The notes beneath the pieces are model-generated. The model was given only the letters and a program-made list of their open reading frames with translations. It was not told the DNA's origin and did not search any database. A stretch of DNA of 64,000 nucleotides. It comes from Clostridiales bacterium (GTDB lineage: Bacteria > Bacillota > Clostridia > Oscillospirales > CAG-272). Below, one piece after another: positions 50,765-58,784 of the stretch. The stretch lies in assembly GCA_022791685.1 (NCBI GenBank), contig JAAVZO010000036.1:1-64000 (forward strand), written 5' to 3'. Each line of letters starts with the position of its first letter. The stretch's first letter is position 1. The position numbers and the translations under genes were made by a program.

Positions 50765-50796
50765 AATTCCTGCACAGCATTTGCTGTGCAGGAATT
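50765..50796 (-). terminator. Terminator after the DUF1540 gene
   Basis: A perfect inverted repeat (AATTCCTGCACAGCA at 50765-50779 with 50782-50796) is followed on the minus strand by a long T-rich tract. Confidence 0.87.
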
Positions 50797-50832
50797 CATC
50801 AAATATACTGGAGGTTAATAAATTATCGCTTA

Positions 50833-51018
50833 TTAGCCCTTGCAGTCACAGGACTTAGCTTCGAACGACTCACAGTCAGTACACTGACATACGGTCGGAT
50901 GAGGCTCGTGGGTTGCGACCTTGATAGTATTGAGAGCGCAGTAATCTTCGTATCCGCAGTGATTCTTGCACTGCTTAACGGAACATTCGATAGAACGGTT
51001 AGGAGTCTTGTTTTCCAT
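50833..51018 (-). CDS. DUF1540 cysteine-rich small protein
   Basis: A 61-residue protein with nine Cys residues spaced as in DUF1540: SIECSVKQCKNHCGYEDYC, then VCQCTDCESF and SCDC. It probably binds zinc or a cluster; the family has no known function. The start at 51018 is set by AGGAAG upstream. It is a single-gene unit with a strong terminator, which suggests solid expression. Confidence 0.9.
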   Translation of the reverse strand: MENKTPNRSIECSVKQCKNHCGYEDYCALNTIKVATHEPHPTVCQCTDCESFEAKSCDCKG

Positions 51019-51169
51019 GTTATTCAGCTTCCTTTCGTAAAGCGGCAAAATTTATAATTTCGTCAGCTTCTTCTATAATTTCTTTACATCCCAATCGGGT
51101 GACAGACTATTTGACTTAACAGCCTGTGAAATTATATTTTGCAAAAAGTACTGCTTTTATTCTACCATA

Positions 51170-52069
51170 TTATGCCAATCCGTTTATCCACTTAGCACGC
51201 ATGAGCAGAGCCGCACCATAAGCAGCGCTTCGTCCCTCGTCACACGATTCAACGACCAGCTGAAATTCATAATCACTAAGCAGAGTATCAAGCACATCTG
51301 TCAGCTGGATTCTCAGGCGGTCACGCTCATCTGTATTGCGGCATTCAACGCGAACAAGCTCAGGATCAAGCACCAGACTTGCAGCGGCAATTGTGTTCGG
51401 CAAGTCATACCCTAACGCCGACAATCTCTTGATATCTCCAGCATGACCAAAGCTTCCGCGCATGACCTGTCCATCGCGAATTATCGCACCACCGGTCACA
51501 TTTCCGCCATCGACAAATATATGTATGCTCGACGAAGCGTCAAAGCGTGAGGCGTTGGCAATTGCTGCGGCACGGCTGTTCACCTCTGCAAGCTCAGGAC
51601 GATGTCCGTACAGCCCGCAGAAGCGTTTATACAGGTCCGGTTCACAGCTATCCGGAAGAAGACATACACTTCCAATTATCTGCTCTCCATCGCCGGTAAA
51701 ATCAAAGAAAGCCTCAGCGGCCGCATTGCTGCAATTTTCAAGTTCAAACTCGTGCTCGCTTTTCAGTGACAGCAGCAGGTCGAATATGTAAATTTTATTT
51801 ATTTTTCCGGTGAGGTCGAAAACCATGATACCAAGCTTGTCATTGAGACGATACGCTGACGATTTACGTCCAACGGATTCAGATTCGCGTTTTTCCTGGA
51901 TCAGCGCTGAGCTTTTTTCGAGAATGTCAGTCAGCTTTCCAACTGTCATAACGCTCAGCTCGGTCTCAGCAGCAATAGCTGCTCGTGTATAGCTTCCTCC
52001 GCGTGAAACTATGTCGAATATCTTGCCTATGCTGTCGCGTCGTATCGAGTCAAGGCTTAATTTTTCCAT
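51170..52069 (-). CDS. ROK-family-like transcriptional regulator
   Basis: A 299-residue protein with an N-terminal winged helix (residues 8-75: GGSYTRAAIAAETELSVMTVGKL, then SVGRKSSAYRLN) and a C-terminal ROK domain (about 80-295: GIMVFDL, VDGGNVTGGAIIRDGQVMRGSFGHAGDI, GRSAAYGAALLM). The zinc-binding CxCGxxGC motif of active ROK proteins is absent, as is the kinase Asp environment, so it is a regulator (NagC/XylR type) with a degenerate sugar site rather than a kinase. Targets may be the carbohydrate genes nearby, such as GH2. A copy of the dispersed repeat lies 31 nt upstream. Confidence 0.82.
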   Translation of the reverse strand: MEKLSLDSIRRDSIGKIFDIVSRGGSYTRAAIAAETELSVMTVGKLTDILEKSSALIQEKRESESVGRKSSAYRLNDKLGIMVFDLTGKINKIYIFDLLLSLKSEHEFELENCSNAAAEAFFDFTGDGEQIIGSVCLLPDSCEPDLYKRFCGLYGHRPELAEVNSRAAAIANASRFDASSSIHIFVDGGNVTGGAIIRDGQVMRGSFGHAGDIKRLSALGYDLPNTIAAASLVLDPELVRVECRNTDERDRLRIQLTDVLDTLLSDYEFQLVVESCDEGRSAAYGAALLMRAKWINGLA

Positions 52070-52099
52070 ATATGTTTACCCTTTGCCATTGTTATTCAA

Positions 52100-52159
52100 T
52101 AATAGACTTGTCCGCTGACCTAACATAAGATTTTGAAAGGTTATAGAACACATCTAATA
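52100..52159. repeat. Palindromic repeat, copy 3 (degenerate short form)
   Basis: The left arm TAATAGACTTGTCCGCTGACCT (52100-52121) and right arm AGGTTATAGAACACATCTAATA (52138-52159) match the arms of copy 2 at most positions. The inner stem is missing. Pairing between the arms is imperfect. Confidence 0.62.
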
Positions 52160-52266
52160 AAATTATACAACAATTCAGCATAATTGTCAATAGCAAACCA
52201 AATCCAATAGAGGTAATATAATACGGCGGCCAAAAGTAAATAAATTGCAAAATTTGGGCTTAATAC

Positions 52267-52295
52267 TTGAAAATGCGAATAATATAATATATAAT
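52267..52295 (+). promoter_or_regulatory. Sigma-A promoter of acpP
   Basis: TTGAAA (52267-52272) and TATAAT (52290-52295) are separated by 17 nt, giving a leader of about 128 nt. Confidence 0.75.
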
Positions 52296-52303
52296 TGTTT
52301 GTG

Positions 52304-52351
52304 GGGAAATTCAGTCGATTTTACACCGATGTACGACGGCCTGAATTACCC
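52304..52351 (+). promoter_or_regulatory. Structured leader of acpP
   Basis: Just after the expected transcript start, GGGaAATTCAG (52304-52314) pairs with CTGAATTaCCC (52341-52351) with one A-A mismatch, and TCGAT and ACCGA blocks lie in the loop. It is not followed by T residues. It may protect the RNA end or be regulatory. Confidence 0.5.
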
Positions 52352-52430
52352 AAACAACATAAAATCAACACAACGGCGTACATAAAAATATTCAATTTGC
52401 CGAAACGTGTTATAATGGAGGAAATATTAT

Positions 52431-52655
52431 ATGTTTGAAAAAATCAGTGACATCATTGCAAAGCAACTTCGTGCAGAAGCAGACGAGATCACAGAGGATA
52501 CTAATGTAATGGATGACCTCGGTGCAGACTCTCTTGACGTAGTCGAAATTCTTATGGCTATCGAGGACAACTTCGGAGTATCAGTCTCCGACGAAGAGAT
52601 CCCGAATCTTAAGACTGTACGCGACATCGTCGAATACGTCGAAAGCAATATGTAA
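52431..52655 (+). CDS. acpP: Acyl carrier protein
   Basis: A 74-residue acidic four-helix acyl carrier protein. The phosphopantetheine attachment serine is S34 in GADSLDVVEI. It carries growing acyl chains in fatty acid synthesis. GGAGG precedes the ATG. No fab genes are adjacent; it has its own promoter and leader. Carrier proteins for other pathways look similar, but none is suggested by the neighbours. Confidence 0.93.
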   Translation: MFEKISDIIAKQLRAEADEITEDTNVMDDLGADSLDVVEILMAIEDNFGVSVSDEEIPNLKTVRDIVEYVESNM

Positions 52656-52746
52656 TATACTTGTTCGCTAACCTTTCAAACAAATTTTTAAAATGCCGAT
52701 CTTATCGGCATTTTAAAAAATAAAGGTTATATTGCCGAACAATTAT
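52653..52746. repeat. Palindromic repeat, copy 4 (full form)
   Basis: The left arm 52653-52674 starts in the acpP stop codon and ends TTGTTCGCTAACCT; the right arm 52724-52746 begins AGGTTAT and holds CGAACAATTATA. The inner hairpin is 16 bp (TTTTTAAAATGCCGAT at 52685-52700 with 52704-52719, loop CTT). Compared with copy 2, base pairs have changed on both sides together. It may also act as acpP terminator. Confidence 0.75.
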
Positions 52747-52816
52747 ATTGGATATCTGCCGAAAGTCACCAAAGCTTTCGGCTTTTGTTCTATATATTTA
52801 TTTATACAGGTAACAC

Positions 52817-53716
52817 ATGAAACAAAAAAATCTAAATCTTATAGCAAAGCTCGCACTGCTTGCGGCGACGCTTATTTGGGGAAGCTCATTCATTCTTGTA
52901 AAGGATGTAGTTGATACGCTCCCTACCTGCGCACTGCTGGCTATACGCTTTTTGTCAGCGTCGGTGATACTGTCACTTGTATTCACATCTCGCTTCAAGG
53001 GTTTCAATAAAAAGTACCTGCTGTACGGCGGGATAACCGGCGTGCTGCTGTACACAGCGTATATGCTGCAAACCTTCGGTATCACTGATACAACTCCAGG
53101 CAAGAACGCATTTCTGACAGCCGTTTATTGTGTTATGGTGCCGTTTATGGCATGGCTGTTCAACAAAAAGCGCCCTGATAAATATAATATTATCGCGGCG
53201 CTCGTATGTATCGTAGGTATTGGAATGGTATCTCTCACCGCCGACTTCAGTATTCGAATTGGCGACATTCTGACTCTCTGCGGCGGTGTATTCTTCGCAC
53301 TGCACATAATTGCTGTATCGAAATTTTCGGACAACTGCGACCCCGTGCTGCTAACGATATTCCAGTTCGCGTCGAGCGGGATATGCGCGCTGATCTGCAC
53401 GCTGATATTCGAGCGCGGAAAGATAACGACGGTTGAGATAAGCACCGAGCTTGTAATGAGTGTAGCCTATCTCGCGGTATGCTGCACAGCAATTGCACTG
53501 CTCTTCCAGAATTTCGGTCAAAAGTACACCGACCCATCGACTGCGTCACTGCTTTTGTCGCTCGAATCGGTATTTGGAGTGGCATTCTCGGTAGCATTCG
53601 GGCGCGAGGAGATGTCAGTGAAGCTGGTGATAGGCTTCGCACTGATATTTGTCGCGGTCGTGATATCCGAAACAAAGCTGTCATTCCTTTTTAAGAAGCA
53701 GGCAGATAATAAATAA
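52817..53716 (+). CDS. EamA/DMT family transporter
   Basis: A 299-residue drug/metabolite transporter with ten membrane segments in two EamA repeats. Typical phrases are LAATLIWGSSFILVKD, ALLAIRFLSASV near the start and SLLLSLESVFGVAFSVAFGREE in the second repeat. Substrates in this family include amino acids and other metabolites; none is indicated here. It precedes the methyltransferase gene by 19 nt, so the two are probably co-transcribed. Confidence 0.9.
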   Translation: MKQKNLNLIAKLALLAATLIWGSSFILVKDVVDTLPTCALLAIRFLSASVILSLVFTSRFKGFNKKYLLYGGITGVLLYTAYMLQTFGITDTTPGKNAFLTAVYCVMVPFMAWLFNKKRPDKYNIIAALVCIVGIGMVSLTADFSIRIGDILTLCGGVFFALHIIAVSKFSDNCDPVLLTIFQFASSGICALICTLIFERGKITTVEISTELVMSVAYLAVCCTAIALLFQNFGQKYTDPSTASLLLSLESVFGVAFSVAFGREEMSVKLVIGFALIFVAVVISETKLSFLFKKQADNK

Positions 53717-53735
53717 AATCCGGAGGGATCAAATA

Positions 53736-54365
53736 ATGGAACTTAACGAAAGAAACCGCCGTATGCGCGAATTTTTCGACCGCAAAGCCGACGGCTATGA
53801 CGATGTTCATTTAAAACTGATGGACAGCAAAACAGCGATAATAGGCAAGCTCAAAGAAAGCGATTCAAAGATACTCGACCTTGGCATCGGAACAGGACTT
53901 GAGCTGATACCGCTGTTTGAACGTCTTCCTCAAGCGCGTGTCGTCGGAATAGACCTATCAAACGAAATGCTCGCCGAGCTGTCAAAGCGCAGCTTTGCAG
54001 ACAAAGTAACTGCTATCCTCGGTGACTTTTTCTCAGTTGACTACGGCATTGATTACGACGCGGTAATATCGACATCCGCGCTGCACCATTTCGACGAAGA
54101 GCTGAAAATCGAGCTCTATCGACGTATATATGATTGCCTGAAGCCGGGTGGAAGGCTGATAAACTCGGACAAAATCGCAGCCGACCAAGCAGCACAGGAC
54201 GAAATGTTATATGTATACACCAACGAGCCTGACAAATATCCTCACATCGACACGCCGTTGACAGTTGAAAATGAAATCAAGTTGCTGCAAGCGGTCGGAT
54301 TTAAGAATATCGAAGTCTCGGAAGTCAGTATTGATGACTATCGCCTGATAACAGCTGAAAAATAA
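53736..54365 (+). CDS. Class I SAM-dependent methyltransferase
   Basis: A 209-residue Rossmann-fold methyltransferase. Motif I is ILDLGIGTGLELIPL, followed by VVGIDLSNEMLAELSKR, the GDF motif, AVISTSALHHFDEE and LKPGGRLINSD. The N-terminal MREFFDRKADGYDDVH is typical of small-molecule methylases of the UbiE/Tam type. The target is unknown. GGAGGGA precedes the start; it ends at a bidirectional terminator. Confidence 0.9.
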   Translation: MELNERNRRMREFFDRKADGYDDVHLKLMDSKTAIIGKLKESDSKILDLGIGTGLELIPLFERLPQARVVGIDLSNEMLAELSKRSFADKVTAILGDFFSVDYGIDYDAVISTSALHHFDEELKIELYRRIYDCLKPGGRLINSDKIAADQAAQDEMLYVYTNEPDKYPHIDTPLTVENEIKLLQAVGFKNIEVSEVSIDDYRLITAEK

Positions 54366-54369
54366 AATA

Positions 54370-54405
54370 AAAAATGGTGCTGTGTTTGTTTTCAGCACCA
54401 TTTTT
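54370..54405. terminator. Terminator between methyltransferase and reductase genes
   Basis: AAAATGGTGCTG (54371-54382) pairs with CAGCACCATTTT (54393-54404), with A/T runs on both sides; the genes are convergent. Confidence 0.87.
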
Positions 54406-54411
54406 ATTACA

Positions 54412-55041
54412 CTATCTAATATAATTCGTGCGGATCCTTGCTTCACGCTCAGGGTAAGCAACTCCGGCAGCGCGTCCGGCTTCGATACTTTTAAGCATCC
54501 ATGCCATATTATCAGCGAGCGTGCGCATAGTCTGCAAGCCCTCCTCATCACGGCGGACCTCATCGGGAGTGTTGCCGTGTACCTGATTCCAATACTGCGA
54601 CGTGACGAGCGGCATATTGCTCATCTCAAAGTACTTACACAGCGACTCATACGCAGCGCTTGCGCCTCCTCTGCGACAGCTTACCACAGCCGTACCTGGC
54701 TTGCCCTGCAACAGAGCCGAACCGCTGTAGAACAATCTTCCAAGGAAGCTCGTGACTTGACCGCTCGGTCCAGCATAATGTACAGGCGAGCCTACAACGA
54801 TACCGTCGCACTCCTCCATCTTATCGAGCGCTGCATTGACGACATCACCGCCGAATACGCAGCGCTTCTTACCGGATTTTGCACATCCGCCGCAGCCAAT
54901 GCAGCTTCTTAGCGGATCAACACCAAGCCAGAATATCTCAGAATCAACTCCATTCTTCTTCAGCTGCTCTGCTACTTCACTTAGTGCAGTATATGTACAT
55001 CCCTTCTCATGCGGACTTCCGTTTACTAATAATACTTTCAT
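54412..55041 (-). CDS. Flavodoxin-fold NAD(P)H-dependent oxidoreductase
   Basis: A 209-residue flavoprotein of the NADPH-dependent FMN reductase family. MKVLLVNGSPHEKGCTYTAL is the phosphate-binding start; VVGSPVHYAGPSGQVTSFLGRLF binds the flavin ring. A Cys-rich segment CIGCGGCAKSGKKRCVF (about residues 47-63) suggests a cluster or disulfide site, as in iron-sulfur flavoproteins. It probably reduces quinones, metals or disulfides in the cytoplasm. The SGNH esterase gene lies 30 nt upstream on the same strand. Confidence 0.9.
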   Translation of the reverse strand: MKVLLVNGSPHEKGCTYTALSEVAEQLKKNGVDSEIFWLGVDPLRSCIGCGGCAKSGKKRCVFGGDVVNAALDKMEECDGIVVGSPVHYAGPSGQVTSFLGRLFYSGSALLQGKPGTAVVSCRRGGASAAYESLCKYFEMSNMPLVTSQYWNQVHGNTPDEVRRDEEGLQTMRTLADNMAWMLKSIEAGRAAGVAYPEREARIRTNYIR

Positions 55042-55071
55042 GTGTTTGTCTCCTTTTAATTAGTTATAATT

Positions 55072-56073
55072 TTATATTGTCGCATTTGATTTCATAGACT
55101 CAAATATTCGCTTCGACAGCAGCCCTTTCGTTACTGGATGTATCATCTCTTTCTCACATACATCCGCACTGATCACAGTATGCACGCCGTCGATCACCTT
55201 TTCTGCGTCGAGCTGAGCCTGCTGCACAAGCTTCCATCCCTCTCGGTCAGTAAAATCTGCTATTTGCACGACGTAGAACGGGAGCGTCTCATCTTTAAAT
55301 GCGCTTCGCCAGCAGTTTATCATCATTTCAAGCAGTTTTGTATATATCCGTCCTTCGTCGCGTGAGGTATTGCTCTCGCCTTGATACCAAACCACATTGC
55401 CAAACGAATACGGCATAAGTCGTTCGAGCATAAAATGGTATAGCTTGCCATTTTTGTTAAACGCCGAATACTGCTTACATCTCGCGTCAACGTGCATACG
55501 CTCAAGTGGTACTTCAAGCTCGCTGCCAACGTATATTTTTTCGTCGATCCAGCTCTGTATTATCGACGCGCCCTGTGAGCATACTACTACTCCTACCGAC
55601 GGCGTGCCCGCGTGCCTCATCTCAAGTCCAGTCAAGTACCCAATAGCCGACCAGTTATCGACCGTTTCACGTCGACATTTTACCCAACCGTCAACCGGTG
55701 AGAATGGCTCTCCTTCTTCAAGACGTTCGCTGACAAATATGCGCATATTGTCGTCATCGACATATTCATCTAGCGGCGTTATTTCTTCATTCATTCTGAA
55801 CTGCATATTCGACTGCCCCGCGAAAAGTATAACCTCGCCAACCATTATATCGCGGATAATGACAGTATCGCCGTTCATGCTGACTTTAAGTTCATACGGT
55901 CCGCCGTATGGCTGCGGCTCAAACTCGATGACCCATCTACCGCCGCTCGACTCGATTTGCTTCTCAGCGCCAAGAAAACAAGCTGTGACGTTTCCCTCTC
56001 CATCTCCGAAAATACGTATCGGCTTATTCGCCTGCAATATCATTCCGTCGCAAAAAATTTCGCCAAGCTTCAT
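55072..56073 (-). CDS. Sialate O-acetylesterase-like SGNH hydrolase
   Basis: A 333-residue cytoplasmic esterase. The N-terminal beta domain (about 1-80) opens with EIFCDGMILQANKPIRIFG. The SGNH core has the Ser in FAGQSNMQF (S88), WYQGESN in the Gly/Asn blocks, and His in EMIHPVTK (about 312). The first residues match the DGMVLQR-like motif of sialate O-acetylesterases, but the protein is shorter than usual (450-600). It should remove acetyl groups from sugars. It is probably co-transcribed with the flavodoxin-fold gene. Confidence 0.85.
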   Translation of the reverse strand: MKLGEIFCDGMILQANKPIRIFGDGEGNVTACFLGAEKQIESSGGRWVIEFEPQPYGGPYELKVSMNGDTVIIRDIMVGEVILFAGQSNMQFRMNEEITPLDEYVDDDNMRIFVSERLEEGEPFSPVDGWVKCRRETVDNWSAIGYLTGLEMRHAGTPSVGVVVCSQGASIIQSWIDEKIYVGSELEVPLERMHVDARCKQYSAFNKNGKLYHFMLERLMPYSFGNVVWYQGESNTSRDEGRIYTKLLEMMINCWRSAFKDETLPFYVVQIADFTDREGWKLVQQAQLDAEKVIDGVHTVISADVCEKEMIHPVTKGLLSKRIFESMKSNATI

Positions 56074-56202
56074 TTTATCATTCCTTTCAGATTTTCACCG
56101 ATTACTTCGAGAAAATTTCATTGTGATATTACTATTTTACTCCAAAATCGCTCCGATGTCAATGTCTTATTTGAAAAGTTTATGTTTATATCCACAAAAT
56201 GC

Positions 56203-56231
56203 TTGACAATCGCGCAAAAATACATTATAAT
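56203..56231 (+). promoter_or_regulatory. Sigma-A promoter of the glucokinase gene
   Basis: TTGACA (56203-56208) and TATAAT (56226-56231) are separated by 17 nt, a near-perfect promoter. Confidence 0.85.
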
Positions 56232-56331
56232 AAATATGGCAAATTATTATAATTATGTGAGAGAGTCAATTTTTTATCAGCAGGCTATTATATTTGCCTG
56301 TCTGCCTCACATGAAAGGAAAGGTATAAGTT

Positions 56332-57294
56332 ATGTACTATATAGGCGTTGATCTCGGCGGAACTAACATCGCTGCCGGAATTGTAAACTCCGAATTCAAG
56401 ATCGTTGTAAAAGGCAGCGTTCCGACCAATGTCGCTGGACGCACCGGCGAGGAGATCATTAAGGATATGGCTTCGCTCTGCGAAAAGCTCGTTAATGACG
56501 CAGGTCTTACCTTTGACGATATCGAATATGTAGGTATCGCTTCCCCCGGCGCTATCGACCCCGTTCGCGGTGTTGTCGTATACGCAAACAATCTTCCGTT
56601 CGCTGACTTCCACATTTCGGATGTGCTCAAGAGCTTCATCCCGGTCAAGAAGGTGCTCGTTGAAAACGACGCTAACGCAGCGGCAAAGGGCGAGGCTGTC
56701 GCAGGTGCAGCTAAGGGCGTTGCTGATGCGGTAATGATCACACTCGGAACCGGTGTAGGCGGCGGCATTATCATCGACCACAAGGTATATTCAGGCTTCA
56801 ACTATGCTGGTGCAGAGCTCGGTCACATCGTTATCGAGCACAACGGCAGACAGTGCTCATGCGGACGCAAGGGCTGCTGGGAGGCTTACAGCTCGGCTAC
56901 CGGTCTTATCAATATGACTAAGGAAAAGCTCGACGAGTGCAAGGAAAAGGGTATTCCTACTCTTATGACTGAGATCGTAGAGGCTGAGGGCAAGGTAAGC
57001 GGAAAGACTGCATTTGCGGCTATGAAGAAGGGCGACGCTCCGGCGAAGGAAGTTGTAGATATGTACATCTCCTACCTCGGCTGCGGTCTGTCGAATATCA
57101 TCAATATATTCCAGCCTGAAATACTCGTTATCGGCGGTGGTATCTGCAACGAAAAGAACTACCTCACCGACCCGCTCGAAGAGATCATCAAGCAGGAAAC
57201 CTACGGCAATGAGCTTATCAAGCCCACCACGCTCAAAATTGCTGAGCTTGGCAACGACGCTGGTATAATCGGCGCTGCTGTACTCGGATTCTGA
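56332..57294 (+). CDS. glk: ROK family glucokinase
   Basis: A 320-residue sugar kinase. The ATP-binding strand is IGVDLGGTNIAAGIV; the catalytic Asp lies in VENDANAAAKGE; TLGTGVGGGII is the second phosphate loop; the zinc-binding CSCGRKGCWE is intact. It phosphorylates glucose for glycolysis, where pgi (elsewhere in this window) acts next. Codon use looks optimised compared with its neighbours, and the consensus promoter agrees with high expression. Related ROK kinases act on N-acetylmannosamine or fructose; glucose is the most likely. Confidence 0.92.
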   Translation: MYYIGVDLGGTNIAAGIVNSEFKIVVKGSVPTNVAGRTGEEIIKDMASLCEKLVNDAGLTFDDIEYVGIASPGAIDPVRGVVVYANNLPFADFHISDVLKSFIPVKKVLVENDANAAAKGEAVAGAAKGVADAVMITLGTGVGGGIIIDHKVYSGFNYAGAELGHIVIEHNGRQCSCGRKGCWEAYSSATGLINMTKEKLDECKEKGIPTLMTEIVEAEGKVSGKTAFAAMKKGDAPAKEVVDMYISYLGCGLSNIINIFQPEILVIGGGICNEKNYLTDPLEEIIKQETYGNELIKPTTLKIAELGNDAGIIGAAVLGF

Positions 57295-57305
57295 TTTAAT
57301 TATAT

Positions 57306-57338
57306 CGGGCGAATACAGTCCATGACTGTATTCGTCCG
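57306..57338 (+). terminator. Hairpin after the glucokinase gene
   Basis: CGGGCGAATACAGTC (57306-57320) pairs with 57324-57338 with one G-T pair. The tail is poor in T, so some read-through into the PAP2 gene is likely. Confidence 0.6.
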
Positions 57339-57347
57339 TGAAATTTT

Positions 57348-58220
57348 ATGAAATCAAACAAAACTAAAACTATACCCGCTTTTGCTGCACTCGCGTTAGT
57401 GTGGCTTGCCGCGCTCGTATTCGCGAGCATATACGACCTCAATATTTCACTTACAATAGCTGACCCGATGTCTGGCTTCGGACGCGCGCTCGAAATCATC
57501 GGCGAACCTCCGGCAATACTGTTCACGTCATTTAACTGCGCACTTATAATATACTACTTTTTAAAAAAGCCGAATCGTGCACGCCGTGATATTACTCTTG
57601 CTGCACTGTCGTTTATCGGTATGTACGGCGCTGCGTTTTACACCATATATCAAACCTTCCGCTACATTGCAGAATATCGCAGCGACGTATCCAGCAAGGT
57701 TATCGAAACCGGTGCGCTCGAAATCATACTGAGCGTTGTAATCTGCACTGCTGTATGCGCAATAATGCTGTTTGGCGTGTCGAAGTTGAAATACGAGACA
57801 TTGTGCAGGGTCTCAGACACCGCAGTACGATGCGTATTTGCCGCAATAACGACGCTTGTTGTTATCTGGTGCTTTAAGCTCGTGTGGGGACGTGTGCGCT
57901 TCCGTCAGTTGGACGGCGACTATACACGCTTCACACCGTGGTATCATCCGAACGGCTTCACTGGGTATTTTTCATTCCCATCAGGGCATACTGCAAATGC
58001 GGCAGTTATATTTACAGCAATATATTACCTCGATTTTCTGCCTGAAAAGCATAAAAAGCTGAAGCCTATTATATATCTTATGCTGGTACTCTGGATTCTG
58101 CTGCTTGCATTTTCGCGCGTTGCCGTCGGTGCGCACTATCTCTCGGATGTACTGTTCGGCGCGGCTATAACTTTCGCTATCGTATATTTCTGGAAGCCCA
58201 AAAACAATGGAAAACGTTAA
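57348..58220 (+). CDS. PAP2 family phosphatase
   Basis: A 290-residue membrane phosphatase with about six hydrophobic segments. The three catalytic blocks are KLVWGRVRFRQL (block 1), FPSGHTANA (block 2, His) and SRVAVGAHYLSDVLFG (block 3, Arg and His). It hydrolyses lipid phosphates such as phosphatidic acid or undecaprenyl pyrophosphate. The ribosome binding site is weak. The stop overlaps the prolyl-tRNA deacylase gene by 14 nt. Confidence 0.9.
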   Translation: MKSNKTKTIPAFAALALVWLAALVFASIYDLNISLTIADPMSGFGRALEIIGEPPAILFTSFNCALIIYYFLKKPNRARRDITLAALSFIGMYGAAFYTIYQTFRYIAEYRSDVSSKVIETGALEIILSVVICTAVCAIMLFGVSKLKYETLCRVSDTAVRCVFAAITTLVVIWCFKLVWGRVRFRQLDGDYTRFTPWYHPNGFTGYFSFPSGHTANAAVIFTAIYYLDFLPEKHKKLKPIIYLMLVLWILLLAFSRVAVGAHYLSDVLFGAAITFAIVYFWKPKNNGKR

Positions 58221-58758
58221 AATCAATCCCACGATTTACACATCACGCCCAAAAGAAAAGCGCATTCCAAAGGAAGAACGCACGTATGATCTGCTTGACA
58301 AACTCGGAATCAACTTCGCACGTATCGACCATGAAGCGATAGCCACAGTTGACGGCTGCATTGAAATCGAGCAGCTGCTCGAAATTGAGATATGCAAGAA
58401 CCTCTTTCTGCGCAACTCAAAGGGCGACCAGTATTACCTTCTAATGCTGCCCGGGAATAAGCAGCTCGTCACTAAAGATATCGCTAAGCAGATCGGCTCA
58501 ACGCGGCTTTCGTTCGGAACGCCGGAAAAGCTTGAGGAATACCTCGACCTCACACCGGGCTCAGTGAGCGTCCTTGGGCTGATGAATGACTGCGAAAATC
58601 GCGTTCAGCTGCTTATCGACCGCGAGCTCACAACGCACGAATATATCGGCTGTCACCCATGTATCAACACATCGAGCTTGAAAATCAGTATGGATGATAT
58701 ACTAAATAAGCTGCTGCCCGCGATAAATCACACACCGATATTTGTAGATATAACTTAG
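58207..58758 (+). CDS. Prolyl-tRNA deacylase (ProX/YbaK family)
   Basis: A 183-residue trans-editing protein of the ProXp-ala/PrdX type. The core starts at about residue 28 (YDLLDKLGINFARIDHEAIATVDG) and has KNLFLRNSKGDQYYLLML, TRLSFGTPEKLEEYL, GSVSVLGLMNDCENRVQLLIDREL and IGCHPCINTSSLKIS, the signature of Ala-tRNA(Pro) deacylases. It removes alanine wrongly attached to tRNA(Pro) in the cytoplasm. It overlaps the PAP2 gene by 14 nt. Confidence 0.93.
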   Translation: MENVKINPTIYTSRPKEKRIPKEERTYDLLDKLGINFARIDHEAIATVDGCIEIEQLLEIEICKNLFLRNSKGDQYYLLMLPGNKQLVTKDIAKQIGSTRLSFGTPEKLEEYLDLTPGSVSVLGLMNDCENRVQLLIDRELTTHEYIGCHPCINTSSLKISMDDILNKLLPAINHTPIFVDIT

Positions 58759-58784
58759 CAAATAGAAATAACGGAGACATATAA

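Larger units (their letters stand above)
52070..52430. other. Intergenic region between the ROK regulator and acpP genes
   Basis: It holds repeat copy 3 (52100-52159), an AT-rich stretch, the acpP promoter (52267-52295) and a structured acpP leader (52304-52351). No gene is seen. Confidence 0.6.

Noticed and set aside
52411-52416. TATAAT just before acpP as a promoter
   Set aside because: It has no suitable -35 and would place the transcript start at the ribosome binding site. The pair at 52267-52295 is much better.
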